Positions 1-12,610 of a DNA stretch of 64,000 nucleotides are shown in pieces. The translations under genes were made by a program, and so were the position numbers. A model generated the notes under the pieces. The model made no database searches. It was not told the DNA's origin and saw only the letters and a list, made by a program, of their open reading frames with translations. The first letter of the stretch is position 1. Each line of letters begins with the position of its first letter. The DNA is from Apostichopus japonicus (taxonomy: Eukaryota; Echinodermata; Holothuroidea; Aspidochirotida; Stichopodidae), in contig NC_092576.1 in NCBI RefSeq assembly GCF_037975245.1, forward strand, positions 30,792,611-30,856,610. The letters are read 5' to 3'.

Positions 1-118
1 CATGAAAAGCACAAATTGTAGTGCTTTTTACAAAGTCTGTTGCAATTTTATAATATTCACATGCTTCATTGGCATCTCTAAATTTCTGGTTAGGTTAGTT
101 TAGGTTAAATGAAGTGAT

Positions 119-1763
119 TTAAAGTGTCATGTTGAATAAAAATAGATGCTCTGTATACAAAGGAGCTTCTGAAATGAATGTTAATTTGTTATCTATACGC
201 ACTCCAAGATACATGGTATGAGACACACGTTCAACTTGAGAGTCCTCAATTACAAGTTTTTCGGATTTAGTTCGAACAATATTTGAAAATCCACCATGGC
301 ATTTCATCACAACCCGAGGGAACCCCTTTCTTTACTCGTTTGAATAAATGTCTCACTTCATTTTCTTTAACCGTAGGCATGTTCGATATTGACTCGTCTT
401 TGTCTGGTAAGGATAATACGATATCTTTGTTTTCCAATTCATTGAAGCGTCAAAAGTGTTCATTCAGTTCAGCCCCAAATTCACTGGATTTTTCCCTGGG
501 TGACAGGGCTTCCTGGTGATCTTTAGGAGCCACCGGAGGGCATCTGAGTATGATGTTATCTCTTGTAAATGATCACTTCTGTTCTTTTGGATATATCGGT
601 TGATGTCTCGCTGTAATTTGTTCCTCTTTACCCTGTTTCCGTTGTCAATCGCTATCTTCTTTTCCCTTTCTAGTTGTTTGATTGTGTTATCTGCTGGAAG
701 TCTCTTCATTAATCCCACCAGTGGTTTGGGATTCTTGGGTATGCATACATCAGCGGCAAAGTTAACATACACACTGACTACTTCGGTCATCTCCTCTAAA
801 TCGCTATAAGTCTCAGTTAATACCGCCCAATAAGTCGAATCCAGCATACTTTGTAAGTTGTTTATGTTAGCATCGTTCAGATCTCTTGCCACTTTCTTCC
901 GTTTATTCTGCGTGCCTCCCGATGTTTCTAAGTGTATTTGGGCAGTGTGCCGTGGTGAAATGATCTGAAGTAGCCAATGCATGTAGTTGCTTGGAGATAT
1001 AGCAATCATCCTTCACATATATGCCGTCGAATGGACTGGGAGCGAAGATAGGTAATGAAGTCTTCAAGGTTCTTATAGTTGAAAGTGCCAAGAGTGGGTA
1101 CATGCTCCCTGTTGAAATCTCCCATTATGATGATGTGTGAGCGAGGGTTTTCTACCATTACATCTGTTAGTACTCGCTTTAGTTCTTTATCAGCCACTGC
1201 AAAGTTTGAAGTAGGGCGGGTATACACATTAACGACGTGTATCTTGGAGACGGAACTTGGAAGAAAACGGGGTCGTTCACTCACAGCGAGTAACTCAGGC
1301 GTAGAGATGGTATGCCCAATTCTTGGATGAGTAACCGCCCATTCTTTGGATATATAGCTTATCAGTCCACCCCCATTAGCTGTAAATTGTCTATCATGGC
1401 GAAACATAAAATAGTTAGCAATTTGTAATGCCTCATCGGTCATCAGATGTTGAAGGGGGGGGGGTTGGCTGGTTCATTCAGCCATACCTGTTCGTGACGT
1501 TGTATCTTGGTTTCCTGGAGGCTCACGAAGCATAGGTGGTTGACAATAAATTCTTCCAAATGTGTGAACTTTCCTTGAATACTGTTGATATTCGCCGATA
1601 CACCATAGGGATAGCTGAAGTTCGACGATTTGGTGTGAATGATCCTGGATTGTATTCCAGCACGCTTACCTCTCCGTCTTCGAACAATACCAGGATCCTT
1701 CAGAGAGTTCAGTAGCTGCGAGTCGATCATGTAATCCGTCATGTATGATTTGATCCTATTCAA
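119..1763 (-). mobile_element. Broken non-LTR retrotransposon: endonuclease plus reverse transcriptase remnant
   Basis: Reading leftward on the minus strand, the pieces form one LINE ORF2. The endonuclease (EEP) start lies at 1443-1763 (ANINSIQGKF, then QETKI). The endonuclease middle at 1006-1443 carries GDFNREH, and SDHF lies near 930-970. A linker follows at 464-1009. At about 270-420 a third frame reads as the RT entry (VRHLFKRVKKGVPSGCDEMP). The RT thumb follows at once at 119-270 (YLGVRIDNKLTF), so the palm with its YxDD box is deleted. The break near 1450 lies in a run of G/C, which suggests slippage. The element therefore has at least three frameshifts, an internal deletion and no recognisable 3' end. 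Clade unassigned; it differs from the Tx1-like elements at 33-57 kb. Domain identity is fairly secure; element limits are not. Confidence 0.75.
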
Positions 1764-4700
1764 AAGGTGTTAGCGCTGTATTGTCGTCTGTATCCAGCAG
1801 TCATATCGATTGATGAGTAGCAGCTCTCTATATAATATGTGCGTGTGTCAATGCATAGGCAAAGGCCTAAGCTTAGTAGAGCCAACGATGAAACGACAAA
1901 TGACTTTGCTTGACGAATGTTACCGTACTCCAAAAACATCTTCATACTCCAGTTACATGAAACATACCACTACCACCAACAACAGGGAATACTCCAGGCG
2001 TGTGTAGGAGGGATCCGTTACGGTTTAGTTAGTAATGACGCTGCTATCAAATGGAGAAAGAAAATGCAGCAGAAAAGACAAACACTAAGAGCGCCAAACT
2101 TGAACCCATTGAGAGATGAACAATGAATTAAATTTAATACAATATGAATTTCATTAAATTTTTAACAGTATGAAGCTAACGAAATGGGTTGCAGTCAAGT
2201 AGGTGATTATAACACATGAAAATATTCACAATTAAACAGTTAAAAGCACTTATTTAAGGCCCGAGATTACCCTTTCACCAAAAGGTTTTGCAATACTTTC
2301 CATGGTTAGTTATGACTAAAAAGCCTCCATGAGCTTTGATACCATAAATTCAGTTGCCTTGTAAAGAATTATACCATATTTATATGATTGCATCAACTAA
2401 TAGCACCTATGGAGGCATATATATATATAAAAGGCTTGGACATTGTCCAAAAATAAAACATGGATCTTTCATACTTGGTCACAATACAAATGCATTATGA
2501 TGTGGTAAAACGGTGACAAAATAGTGAAATATGTATGTTCCCACTTATATTCAAGTAGTCCTCAACCAAACAACATGTACATGAAAGATGTGTTCCATGT
2601 TTAAGTATGCTTACTAGGTTTAATTTCTCATTACCTACAAATGATTATTGACCTTAAACAGTCTTTGTGATCCCTTACCATTCAGAGTAATATTTTGGTC
2701 TCAACACCATACAGCAGTATGCGACAATTGATCCCGGATCAAGGGAATGAAAATCTTTAGCTCAACATTACATTTAATTGCTTCCTAGCATTACTATTGG
2801 AGGAGGTTTTCAGTGTAGACATTGATGACAACAATTATTTAAGGACCTTTGACATTAAATTCAATTGATATTGTTGCCCATACAATTTTCAATTTCATTC
2901 ATCAATATCCCGCACAAATATGTGACAATGAGTGTAGGCCAATAGCATGAAATATGGATGATGAATGACATCATCCAATGGCAAACTGCAAAATTTGTAA
3001 ATGTAAAATATGCTACATATCTGTATTTGTAATATACCACGAAGGATTATCCAACTTTCAAGTGTTGGCATGAAGAAAACTATTAATTACCTCATTCATG
3101 AACTCAATTGGGACCCCATTGCACATGCCAGCTGTCCATAGTTGAAGGGGAGTCTTGTTTCCAGCTGTTCTGATCTTGTGGTGTATGTATATATGTCTCT
3201 TTAAATTAAGACGGTGATTGATCTCAGGGATTTAACACATAGTGGAGCAGAAAAGATCAACTTCGTCGCAGATGTCAAGTAATCCATTGTCTTCCAATAA
3301 ACTAATCAATGCCCAGTGTCAATGCCTGCATTAATGGGCCTCTGCATAAAAAATCGTAATGGGGGGGTGGGGTGCAAACAGCTTTCACTGTAGCTGAACA
3401 CTGACGTTACGAACTGCTACAATGGCCATGGATAGTATTAAGACCCTCATCCAAAAAGTTTTGGTAAAAACCTTGAAATAGCTGCTAAAACCTTTTTTTT
3501 CCATTTCTTTACAAGTTTCATTTTCAGGGGGAGGCATTCTAGATATTATGTATTTTTTTATTTCTTTTTTTTAGGGGGGGGGGGGGTTGACCACACTGTC
3601 ACCCATCTGTAGATGCACATGGAAGTTTATTTAATACCAGTTATTTTATAGCCTTTTTGTCAAGCCATATATGCCATTTACATGCTTGAGTTTAACATTT
3701 GGCTGGTGAAGAGAATTATTATGTTAGAATGAATGGATGAATATGTACATTAAATCATGTCTATATGATAGATCAGATTCCCCCATAAGCTAAGTTTGAT
3801 TTAAATGCAATTGCCACTTGTATTCCCCATAAACTTCGAATATAATATAATGTACATAGATTTATTAAATAAACAAGAGCCACCATAAGCTGAATAACAC
3901 TCCCACCACCACCTCCATAGAAAAGCCTAAATAACCTTTCACTGATTAATCCTATTCATCCTTTATGCAATCTTCTCAACTAGAATTCCCCAATCACATA
4001 ATGAAATAATGTAACAGATGACATCTTACTTGGCTCTTCCCCACACCCTACCAAAAAATATTGGTGAGCTACTGTACCTGTCATCACCCACCAACATCGT
4101 AACTATCTAATGTAATTAGGACAATGGGTCAGCAATATGTGTTTCAAGTGGGCCTATGGCACAAAACAATAAAAATTATCTACATTACAAAAATGTCAAC
4201 TTGACCTCTGTTAAAAATTAACTCTTAAATAAGCATGCTTGTAGTTACATAACGTACTGGTTACTGTGGTACTGATGACTGAACACTGTAAATCAAGATG
4301 CAGCATAGGTGGTATAGACAATATTAACAATAATAAGGTTACAGTGTACAGTACTATACACTGAACTTACAAGTCTATGGCCATGACAAAGGTTACAAAA
4401 AAAGGAATACTTAACCTTATCTAATTTTACACTGGTGCTATCACGAAACTGCTCGCTTTCTTGCTTCAACGCGAATTAGTGTGCTCCGTTATGAACTCCA
4501 TAATAAACTGCAGTCCAGCGATTGACAAAATGGTATGACATATTAATGAAATAGTTCAGAGTGACGTCTACAACTTGGTGGGGTAGCATCCGGTTCTTTA
4601 GGTAAATACAAAGTACAGGTAGGCTCCAAGAACAACAATTAAGTAAAATACAAAACATCCATGGTTACCATCTCGGCAAGATCCAGAACAGTGGCCAAAA

Positions 4701-5128
4701 AGATACTATTATGACATTCTCATCATAATTCAAAAATATAGCTATACATGATGGATATCTTCAAAACTCCCTATTTATACAACACTTTTTCTCGGGTGTA
4801 TTAAAAAAAATATTATAAGTACAACAGATTAAGCAAGAGAAGTCTTGCTCTCTCCAGATGAAGAATCAAACTAGATACAACAAGATACAAAGTGACAACA
4901 ACTGTAGGCCAAATGGCTTCCCCACATCCTATAATAAAATCAAGTGGGCCGCACCATTCAGCCTCACATTCAAGAATCTGTTGTCGTTGAAGCGAGCAAC
5001 AAGTACGTATCCAGATGTTAATCTTACCGTGTATATTATACGGTAGCTTATAGGGGCCTTATATAAAAGATTAGGTGGCCAGTACGTTTTGATAGGAACA
5101 AGCCTATGCTGTATGTATTTTATGTGTT
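1764..5128. other. Gene-free stretch
   Basis: No convincing coding frame on either strand. It holds G or C homopolymer runs (near 3360 and 3575), a short TA run near 2420 and AT-rich unique-looking sequence. I see no repeat family I can delimit. Confidence 0.5.
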
Positions 5129-5420
5129 ACCTTTCATATGATGGCTTGATACCGCCAGGTATGATAGAGCTACGGGTTCTGGGAACCCCCCCCCCCTCCA
5201 CACAAGAAAGAGGAAATTTTGGAAAGTGCCATATTTTTCAATATGATGTCACTAATACAATTAATAACCTTTCATATGATGTATTATTTGGCGTGATTCC
5301 GCCAAGTATCAGAGAGCTAAGGGCTCTGGGAACAACCCCTCAGAAACAATATACATGCGTGTGCAATGTGCTGATGGAAAATGTATTTTTCAATATCAAC
5401 AAATATATAAGGTGCGGCTG
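5129..5420 (+). repeat. Two diverged tandem copies of a ~138-bp unit
   Basis: Copy one starts at about 5129 and copy two at about 5267; both begin ACCTTTCATATGATG. They share a block reading roughly GCCAgGTATgAgAGAGCTA followed by GGGAAC, and end with TTTTTCAATATgA. The open frame through both copies gives two matching peptide blocks (SYDxL..IPP..IELR.LGT). That is what a diverged in-frame duplication gives, and is not by itself evidence of a gene. Confidence 0.5.
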
Positions 5421-5947
5421 GGTATTTAGCCTCATTGAAATTTCTTCAAACTAATTAATACAATAATTAATAATAATATAATTATAGGCACCTGAGGTGC
5501 AGGAATTCGGTTATGCAAATACATGTTTTCACCTAATACACATGCGCAGTTACCTTAGGACATGCGTAGTCGGCTGTAATACGGATGGAAGAACTATATA
5601 AACAGTAAGCAATAATTAGACAGGGTAACAGACTGTGACAATATATCCTTTTCTCGTGATATTTGATAATCTCTAGCCAGTTTGAAATGGTCGGGTCACT
5701 TTGACTAGTTGTAATCAACTCGGCGATTGGGCATGGTGAACTTTAAAAGCCAAGCCTTTGTCTTACTGCATTGGGTGCAACTATGGCATAGTAGATATAT
5801 TCCATATTCCTTACTACCTTCTTTCCAAGCAACCGACCCTGTTGCACCCGAATAGATATGTACTGCTGCCGCCAGATCATGTAATAAACGTACACAAGCT
5901 TCCGTAAATGCAATAACATAGCTAGGTGAAACAGTGATTGTCTAATG

Positions 5948-6025
5948 TGCTTTTTACGTGACCCGTCATACGGGATACAAAACGGCACTACCAAACCATC
6001 CCATTCTTACAAACGAACCTCAGGG
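5948..6025 (-). mobile_element. Short LINE-tail insertion with 10-bp target duplication
   Basis: This 78-bp insert ends on the minus strand in CACGTAAAAAGCA and matches the 3' tail of the LINE at 52.2-57.1 kb. It is flanked by the direct repeat TTGTCTAATG (5938-5947 and 6026-6035), a target duplication of the size made by target-primed reverse transcription. Compared with the copies at 17.2, 47.4, 52.2 and 56.7 kb it lacks an internal ~13-bp block (GTCACGGCCAAAC). It is a severely 5'-truncated LINE, or a SINE using the same tail. Confidence 0.8.
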
Positions 6026-6662
6026 TTGTCTAATGTAACCAGACAACGTCGTCTGCTGCTTCAGTTGTAAGCTAGTGGTTATATCGCGGTCGCTCTGCAG
6101 ACGTCTCCTTCCTTCGTACCCGATCTGTCTAAAGACATTGCCATCTACCCCAACACCTGTTAGATTCCCACTATCAAATACATCTGGTTCCATTTGCCTT
6201 ACTTTCTCTGTGTGCTTTCTAGATGGGCAGCGCTCCTTCCACAGCTCGTCCTGAAGTACCTCCCTGTCATCAGCTCGGATTGGCCGTTGCGACGTTTCTG
6301 TCGTCCTGCGTTTAATTCTGCCGGTGTTGTGCACGTGACACACAAGGTCACAATCAACGTACAGTGTTGCCGATACTGAGCAGTCACGTTTTTCGGAGCA
6401 ATACGCCTCTGCTTTGAAAAGATGTTGACGTTGTTTCCTGCTATTCTTCTTTGATACTCTGTCTCCTAAACATAAGGGTGCAAAACCGATTGGACTGCTG
6501 AAGACCGTTATCAAAAATATTCACCCATTGTAATGGAAATGTCGTTCCTCGCTGTTCTTTTCTAAGTTTAAGCCACTCGGTTTCGTCAACACGAAACTTT
6601 GAATACCTCGCAATGTCTGCCTCGAAATATTTCGAATGCGTTGAGGATGATAACTTGGACAT
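6020..6662 (-). pseudogene. Unrecognised coding remnant, possibly MULE/FLYWCH-like leader
   Basis: Two overlapping minus-strand frames look coding. The 6441-6662 frame reads YFEADIARYSKFRVDETEW. The 6020-6514 frame has a Cys/His-bearing stretch (AYCSEKRDCSVSATLYVDC, then VCHVHN) and a basic-acidic segment with SQRPIRADDREVL, ending GYIRQP. Such a run (Cys-rich patch, then SRPI..R and SGN) resembles the leader of some MULE-like transposase or FLYWCH proteins of invertebrates, but this is from memory and weak. The frame switch near 6450-6510 implies a frameshift. It lies just 3' of the USP remnant on the same strand and could once have belonged to the same gene. Confidence 0.35.
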
Positions 6663-6676
6663 GGTTATCTGGGATA

Positions 6677-8152
6677 TTACAATGCCATCAGAGCTCTGGT
6701 CAGAATTTTGGATGCCCTTGTCAGCACCGGAATGGAATCCTCTGTTGTATTCGATAAAGGATTGTTGTGTTCTAGGTCTACATTTTCATCCACGTCAAAA
6801 TGTTCGTATATATCGTCGGATGTTTTTGTTGTGGATTTCTTGTCATTCCTTGTTGCCTCGTCATACTCTGTCGAAGGTGATGGTTTAAGAACTATATCTT
6901 CATCGAGATGATTAGTTTCCCGATTCTGGACTTGGTGGACATATCGGAACATTTGGTAACACGTGATAAAATAGAAGTACTCCATTCTTGGAAACATCTG
7001 ATATTGCTGAAGACATGTTAGTTTTTCGACATGGTGATCATCGAATCTTACTGTCATTTCCTATGTGAACAACAGCAGATATCAACTCATAGTTGCATCC
7101 GGCACACCGTAAGAGACGCCTCCAAGGTGGAAATTTCTAGTTTTAATAACGATGATAGACGTGCGTGACTCTTATGGTTATCTCCGTTTGTTCGATTTAC
7201 CAATACGACTAGACATGCAGGTAGTTTGTCAATTTTGATAACCGTATCCCTTTAGTTTATTGCGTTGATCTTCGATCTTCATCTGCAAACAGGGCATTGA
7301 TGTTATCGATAACTGTAGACGACTGTGGAATAACAGTTCAAAATGAAGACGTTTGCTTGCGTTTCTCGTGGTGGCCACAATGAAGACATGTTGTATTTTC
7401 TGTGGTTGCCTGGTTTAATATCTGGTTGTTTGGGTATGCATTCACTGATTTGGCGTAAAATTCGCTAGCATCCTGTTGACGACAAATGTCATGAAATGGC
7501 TCACCTAGATCTTGGGCGATATTTTTTAAGGCATGGAGAACATCCGAATCTTTCATTGGCTCGACAGTGTCTTCGTGAAGGTAATTCAAAATTCTGCTTA
7601 ACATGCCTTATTATTTCTCCAACGTGTGTGTTTTTCAAAGCTTGGACAGTCGCGGAAAACCAACAAGAATGACCACTATTAGGTATTCCACGCCGTGAAA
7701 AGGTTTGACACGTTCCACAAATATACGGTTATTCTTTAATACGTTCAGTAGTTTCGGGAGATGGAGAATATCCAACGCATATGAAATGAAACCAAAGTTC
7801 ACATTTGTCACATAAGGACTACCGTCATTAACCGACAGATGCACTACCTTTCCGGTTTCCGGTTCGTTGTTGATGTTTAGATGCTCGGTATGAATTACTT
7901 CCTCTTCAACTGGCTTTTGTGCTATATTTTCTCCATTTGATGTAAACGTAGTCTTCTCTCGTTTCTGGTTTCGCAATAATTTCTTAATAGTAGTGTGAGT
8001 TTAGCAAACTTTCGATATAAGTGAATGCTCAAGCTGAGAATAGCTTTCTTTTTATGTTGGTTAGGACCCAGCAATAGGTTAGATGCTTTGTACCAAAGAC
8101 TTTGAGGACGACGGTGAGATTTTGTGACAGGCTTTCTTGATGGGTTGGACAC
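6677..8152 (-). pseudogene. Decayed ubiquitin-specific protease (USP) domain
   Basis: USPs are cysteine proteases that remove ubiquitin. The family's landmarks appear in order on the minus strand but in different frames. A Cys-box-like segment lies at about 7750-7810 (TNVNFGFISYALDIL). The Gln box lies near 7480-7500 (QQDASEFY). A CxxC zinc-ribbon half follows at about 7375-7400 (CLHCGHHEKR). A YELISAVVHIGNDS segment near 7070-7110 is typical just before the His box. RFDDHHVEKL lies at about 7020-7050. In the Cys box the catalytic Cys position aligns with Gly, and Asn-Ser with Ser-Tyr. At least four frame changes (about 7950, 7600, 7340 and 7060) separate the parts. A dead pseudogene is more likely than an active enzyme; some breaks could be introns. 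Confidence 0.6.
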
Positions 8153-8363
8153 AATGACTGTAAAGACAATTAATACATGAACTAATTAGATTTGTACATA
8201 AAAAAATGTGAAATGAATCTGTTATCAACATGACGTGTACTCAACATATACATATCGTTCCCTTCCCAATTCACGTGAATCGTAGACTTTGGCCATTTCG
8301 GCTACCACAGGTATATTTACTCGCTTGCGAACTCGCTTGGAATATGTGCAAAGGGACACTTAC

Positions 8364-8720
8364 ACTGAAAACTGAAATTGGTCCACCGACTGACTAATAT
8401 AACGTTAGTCCATCTGGTGCCTCTACCGACTAAGATAGCCTTAGTCAGTTGCTATACCGACTAATTTATTCCTTAGTCAGTTGGATTTCTTAGTCCGTCA
8501 GCTTAGTCGATCAGCAATATCTTAGTCGGTAAATGTATATTAGTCAGTTACATTAGTTGGTGACATTAGTCGGTCTTTACCGACTTATTAATATGAGCCA
8601 CCGACTAGTTTATAGCAGGTTTTACATTAGTCAGGATGGTGCCTCTCCCGACTAACCTTTCTTAGTCGGTATCGATTGACTAGTTGCACTGACTAGAATC
8701 ACTGAAAGAATTAAACTTGA
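8364..8720. repeat. MITE-like block of TAGTCGGT/ACCGACTA motifs
   Basis: The block starts with ACACTGAAAACTGAAATTGG. It then holds many direct and inverted copies of the octamer-like motif TAGTCGGT / ACCGACTA (or TTAGTC / GACTAA) for about 330 bp. Dense subterminal repeats of both orientations after an ACACTG end are typical of non-autonomous DNA transposons. The block at 22.19-22.38 kb has the same motifs and an ACACTGAAAAA end in the opposite orientation. No second terminus or target duplication was found here. Confidence 0.5.
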
Positions 8721-8730
8721 CTAGTTTCTC

Positions 8731-8872
8731 TGACTAGAATCACTGAAAGAAAAGAGAGCAGAAGAAACATAAATAATGTCTACGTTGCTAATATTTATTT
8801 CTGACTAGAATCACTGAAAGAAAAGAGAGCAGAAGAAACATAAATAATGTCTACGTTGCTAATATTTATTTC
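8731..8872. repeat. Perfect 71-bp tandem duplication
   Basis: Bases 8731-8801 and 8802-8872 are identical as read. The unit starts TGACTAGAATCACTGAAAG and ends with a TATTTATTTC run. Perfect identity implies a recent duplication. It abuts the TAGTCGGT block and shares its GACTAG motif. Confidence 0.9.
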
Positions 8873-9299
8873 TGATAAAACTTCTGATGTCTACAAAAGC
8901 TGACTTTCGACAGGTGGAGACAAAATCACTGTAAAAAAAAATCTGAAAATATCATTTTATGCTAACAAAGTTAAGACAAGTTAATGGATCAAACATGAAT
9001 CGCAAAAGTATAGTACTGCACAATAATGCAAAGTTGAATCTTTGGCAAGAGTTCCTCACGACTTTGGTTTAAAGTGATACCCCAAATCGACACCAGTTAA
9101 GTCTTCACGAACAAAGAGTGTTTCTCTTAACCTCAAATGGCGTCCCACTTGTCTTCAGGAAGCAAAAAATCTGCACCATTATTGACCTGTGAACAGAAAA
9201 TATGATATACGTGTAAGCGCACAGATAAAGATATAGCACATGATAACTCACATGATCATAAATATACATTTACATTAAAATTTTATAACATACTGGGTT

Positions 9300-9625
9300 T
9301 GAACTCGTTAAATCATGAGCTTTCCTAGATCAATGAGGGGAGGGTCATTTTGGGGGTTTATTGGCAGGGGTACCCCACTAATATAAATTACTGCAAATGC
9401 CCATCCCTTACATATGAAGTGATACCTATCATTGTCCAGTAGGTTTCAAGTGGTTACCCTCATGAGCTGACCTAGGTCAGCCGTCAGGGGTCAATTATTG
9501 ATCACTGGCAGGGGTACCCCACGACGAATAATTACTGGTGATGGCCATTTGTTGCTCTTGGGGCCATACCTGACACATTGTACTTACTTTGATGTGGTTA
9601 CCATGAAAGCTGATCTAGGTTACCT
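9300..9625. repeat. About 2.3 copies of a ~145-bp tandem repeat
   Basis: GGCAGGGGTACCCCAC occurs at 9363 and 9507 (144 bp apart). GTGGTTACC occurs at 9450 and 9594 (144 bp apart). TCATGAGCT..CCTAG occurs at 9313 and 9460. The units are clearly diverged. A 267-base open frame crosses it but has no protein-like signature. Confidence 0.65.
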
Positions 9626-9894
9626 ATTAGGTGACTTTAAAATTGCTCTCCCAACCACACCCACCACAGCCGGTTTGCCAGTCGTCTGGTTTCATATACA
9701 GGAATGCATTGTGGACATTGTGACTCCCGCTGTACAGATCAGTAAAAATTTGACCGAACTTTAATGAAGCTTGCACGTAAATGATATACCAGACTGTTTT
9801 TTATACAAAACAGGTTATGAAACAGGTTATGAAAAGTATCTTTAATACCATTAAACAGTTGGGTACAATAGTTAAACTCACTCTTCCATCTTAG

Positions 9895-10288
9895 GTACTT
9901 GTTCCTTTGCTTTCTGGTGGCAATCTCTCCGAATGGAATGGTGTCATTCCTGTCAAAAGCATGGGGAGGTAGGACCTCAGACAGGGCTATTACCAGGGAG
10001 TCTGGATTTTTGAACCTGGTAGATCCAGGGGATGTGATTCTGACAGAAATGGGCTTCACCATCAGAGAGGACCTCCTGCTGCGTGGAGCTCACTTAGATA
10101 TACCACCCCCGAGTAAAGGCTTAGAGCAGATGACCACAGCAGATGCTCTGAAAACCAAGAAGATCGCTAATGCTAGGATCCATGTAGAAAGAGCGATCGG
10201 CAGGATGAAAACCTTTCGTATCTTGCAGGAGACCTATCACGTTGGTGCCACTACCATTGCAAACATGCAGCCACCATTGGTCAAGTGA
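9895..10288 (+). pseudogene. ISL2EU/Harbinger-type DDE transposase, 3' exon
   Basis: The frame matches the second half of the DDE_Tnp_4 (ISL2EU / PIF-Harbinger-like) nuclease, which cuts and joins transposon ends. It shows VAISPNGMVSFLSKAWGGR and then SDRAITRESGFL. GDVILTEMGF stands where families usually have ADRGF, and IPPPSKG follows. Last comes KIANARIHVERAIGRMK with the third catalytic Glu. The middle catalytic Asp is replaced by Glu (TEMGF). A pyrimidine-rich acceptor-like site ending in TTAG lies just before 9896, so this is probably one exon. The first half of the domain and any HTH or DNA-binding part are not found upstream. Probably an inactive fragment. Confidence 0.75.
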
Positions 10289-11241
10289 GAACCATAGACC
10301 CTATAGATCAATGGATGTTAGTTACTTTTAAAATGCTTTTAATAGTTCATTCAACAACCTTGTTCACAGATGAAGCCTGTTTATTGCAATGGTCTATAGG
10401 AATCGTGTGGTAGTTGATACGGTTGAAATATCCCTTTTTCAAGTTAGCATTTTTAATACCTTCTAAAGCCTTATAAAGCCTTAAGTTCCTTTTGCAAATT
10501 ACACCCAGTTACATTCAGAGAGACTAGTTTGTGTATGGACTGACAGTATTATTCTTTCAGATGAGAGCTATAACTATATAGTTTGCAATTTCACTCCTTT
10601 TCCATTAATCCTTTTTAAAGAAACCTTGATTTCACCTTGAGGTGCATACAAGAAATATTCACATTAAGTGTGTGCATTCCTACATGAATGTTCTGTATGG
10701 ATCAGCTGTCATTTTATTCTCATATCATTATCAATATTTTCAGTATTCATTCACTGCCGTACACGTCTGTGATTGCAGATGGTGGTTTCAGAGCCAAGCA
10801 CTCACCGTAGGACATATTCCTTTCCAACTTGCCATTAAAAAAACAAATCAGTATAAAACATATTTTCCATGTCACATATTTTATTTAACTTTATTTACCA
10901 TTAGAAATCAAGTGGCATACATGTGCATTAGAACATTCAAAAGTGCCAGTGTTCAACCTAAAATTTCTATGCATTTTTATTCCTTCCGTTCATTCTTTCA
11001 TAAGTGTGTAAAGTAATTTTTATAAACAACAGTATTCACCATTAGCCATCTCAAGCTTGTGCCTTAAATTTCTATATGTTTTGCTTTTCCCATAAACTTT
11101 GCGAAAGTATGTTCAGGTGTGACATGTTACAAACTGATTCTATTAGTAAGTAGTCAATAAATGCGATGTTAAAATTATTTCTGTCATCACTGTTTTATTT
11201 CCATGAGACTGCCAACTAAAAGTCATAGTTATTAAATGGTG
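10289..11241. other. Gene-free stretch
   Basis: No coding signature. The 124-codon plus frame at 10642-11016 is rich in aromatic and His residues, has no family features and lies in AT-rich sequence. Confidence 0.5.
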
Positions 11242-12204
11242 AATGGGTCAGTATTTAACTCCCTTAACTTTGCTGTGTGACGTGCAACTTCTGCTAAACT
11301 GGCTCACTGTTCCTGCCAACAAGTGTGTGTACATAAACTGAATGAAAAAATACTTTGTGGACATTAAAATCTCCTGCCAGATCTCTTCATCAAACTTTCC
11401 TCTCTCTAACATATCCATGACTTGAGAATACCAAAATATCACACCAATTCTTCTTAGTTACACCAAGCTGCATTTGAACTTGATAGTAATAGCCATGTGA
11501 GCGTTTGAGTCCTATGTTACCAGTGTTGTCCTCCATCAAGTATGGAAGACACGCAGCTGATGGAACTGTGTTGGCTGAAGAGAGAGGACACTTGAGATTA
11601 AGAAGACCGGTTCCACAACACTCACAGGTCACGATACCATCTGGGAGTGGCTGCCAAGTAAATAAGCTTGGGTATACAAAAAGGCCACACTCAGTGACTG
11701 TTGTTGATGGGTGATGGTGAGTACGCATGACTTTAACATACTGGTTTGTGGCCTGCCCTTCCATCTCTCTGCCAGTGCGGGTAGATCAGGATTCAGTGGA
11801 GTCGTACCTGAAATTAGTTTCACCAACCTTGAAGTGTCTACTTTAGTCTCGGACGCCCTAATAGTCCTCACACGAGTGATAACTGAATGGACCTTGGATG
11901 TAGTTATCCTGTCCTTCCTCTGAGCTATCCAGGTTGGGTTACTGGCCCTGGCCCCTGGTTTCAGTCTCGATGTGGATTACATCATCACTGGGACATTCTG
12001 TAGTAAAGCTTCGGCAGAATTGGACGCAAGTCTGGCTAAGCTTGATGGAATGTGTGGCGTAGATGAGACTTCCAATGACCCAGAAACATTGAAGTCGCTT
12101 TCAGGAGTATATTCAGGAACCTGCCTACCTTCATTTGCATACTGCAAGAATCAGGCTTCTGGACAAGTGGGCATCAGTACATTTGTTAATGTATCCAAAT
12201 CTGA
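11242..12204 (-). pseudogene. YqaJ-type nuclease exon of a SAP-SWIM-YqaJ gene, interrupted
   Basis: YqaJ nucleases share the PD-(D/E)XK fold of lambda exonuclease; in invertebrates they occur in large multi-copy SWIM-containing proteins of unknown role. From right to left: TWIAQRKDRITTSK (about 11895-11935), LVKLISG and PALAE, then ECGLFVYPS, PDGIV, GLLNLKCP, GYYYQVQMQLGV, WCDILVF and KFDEEIWQEIL (about 11385). The catalytic Glu of the usual LLE(V/I)KCP is Asn here. Lesions: stops at 12151-12153 and 11977-11979, a 1-nt frame change near 11763 and another near 11400. The exon continues to the right of the hAT transposon at 16881-16932. Domain call is strong; the gene is dead. Confidence 0.8.
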
Positions 12205-12610
12205 CAACTTGTCAGGCCCGTAGCCAGGGAGTTCAGCCTGGGGGGGGGGGCTGGGAGTTGTCCAAGGGGGGCAAACAATCGGTACACTATCTAAGCGGAG
12301 CGCCACCATCGGTTGGCGCGGAGCGTACCAGAAAATTGTTGATGCCTACAACACCCCAGATCACTGGAAATAGCACTTCTCGGACTCAATTGTGACATCT
12401 GAACATCAAATTTGAAAGGGTTTTCATGTATTGAAATCATGTGTCAAATCAAATCATTTATAATAAAATGATTTTAGCCCAGATGGGTAGGGATTCATGT
12501 TGAGAGTAACACCAGTTCTTTGTGTATTTATAGTCAGCAGTCACAAAAAACATAGAAAAAACACGAATAGGTATTCTATTAATCCCCTGTGTTTCCTATT
12601 TTTGAGAACA

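Noticed and set aside
9498-9764. 88-codon plus-strand frame
   Set aside because: Spans the ~145-bp tandem repeat and shows no protein family signature.
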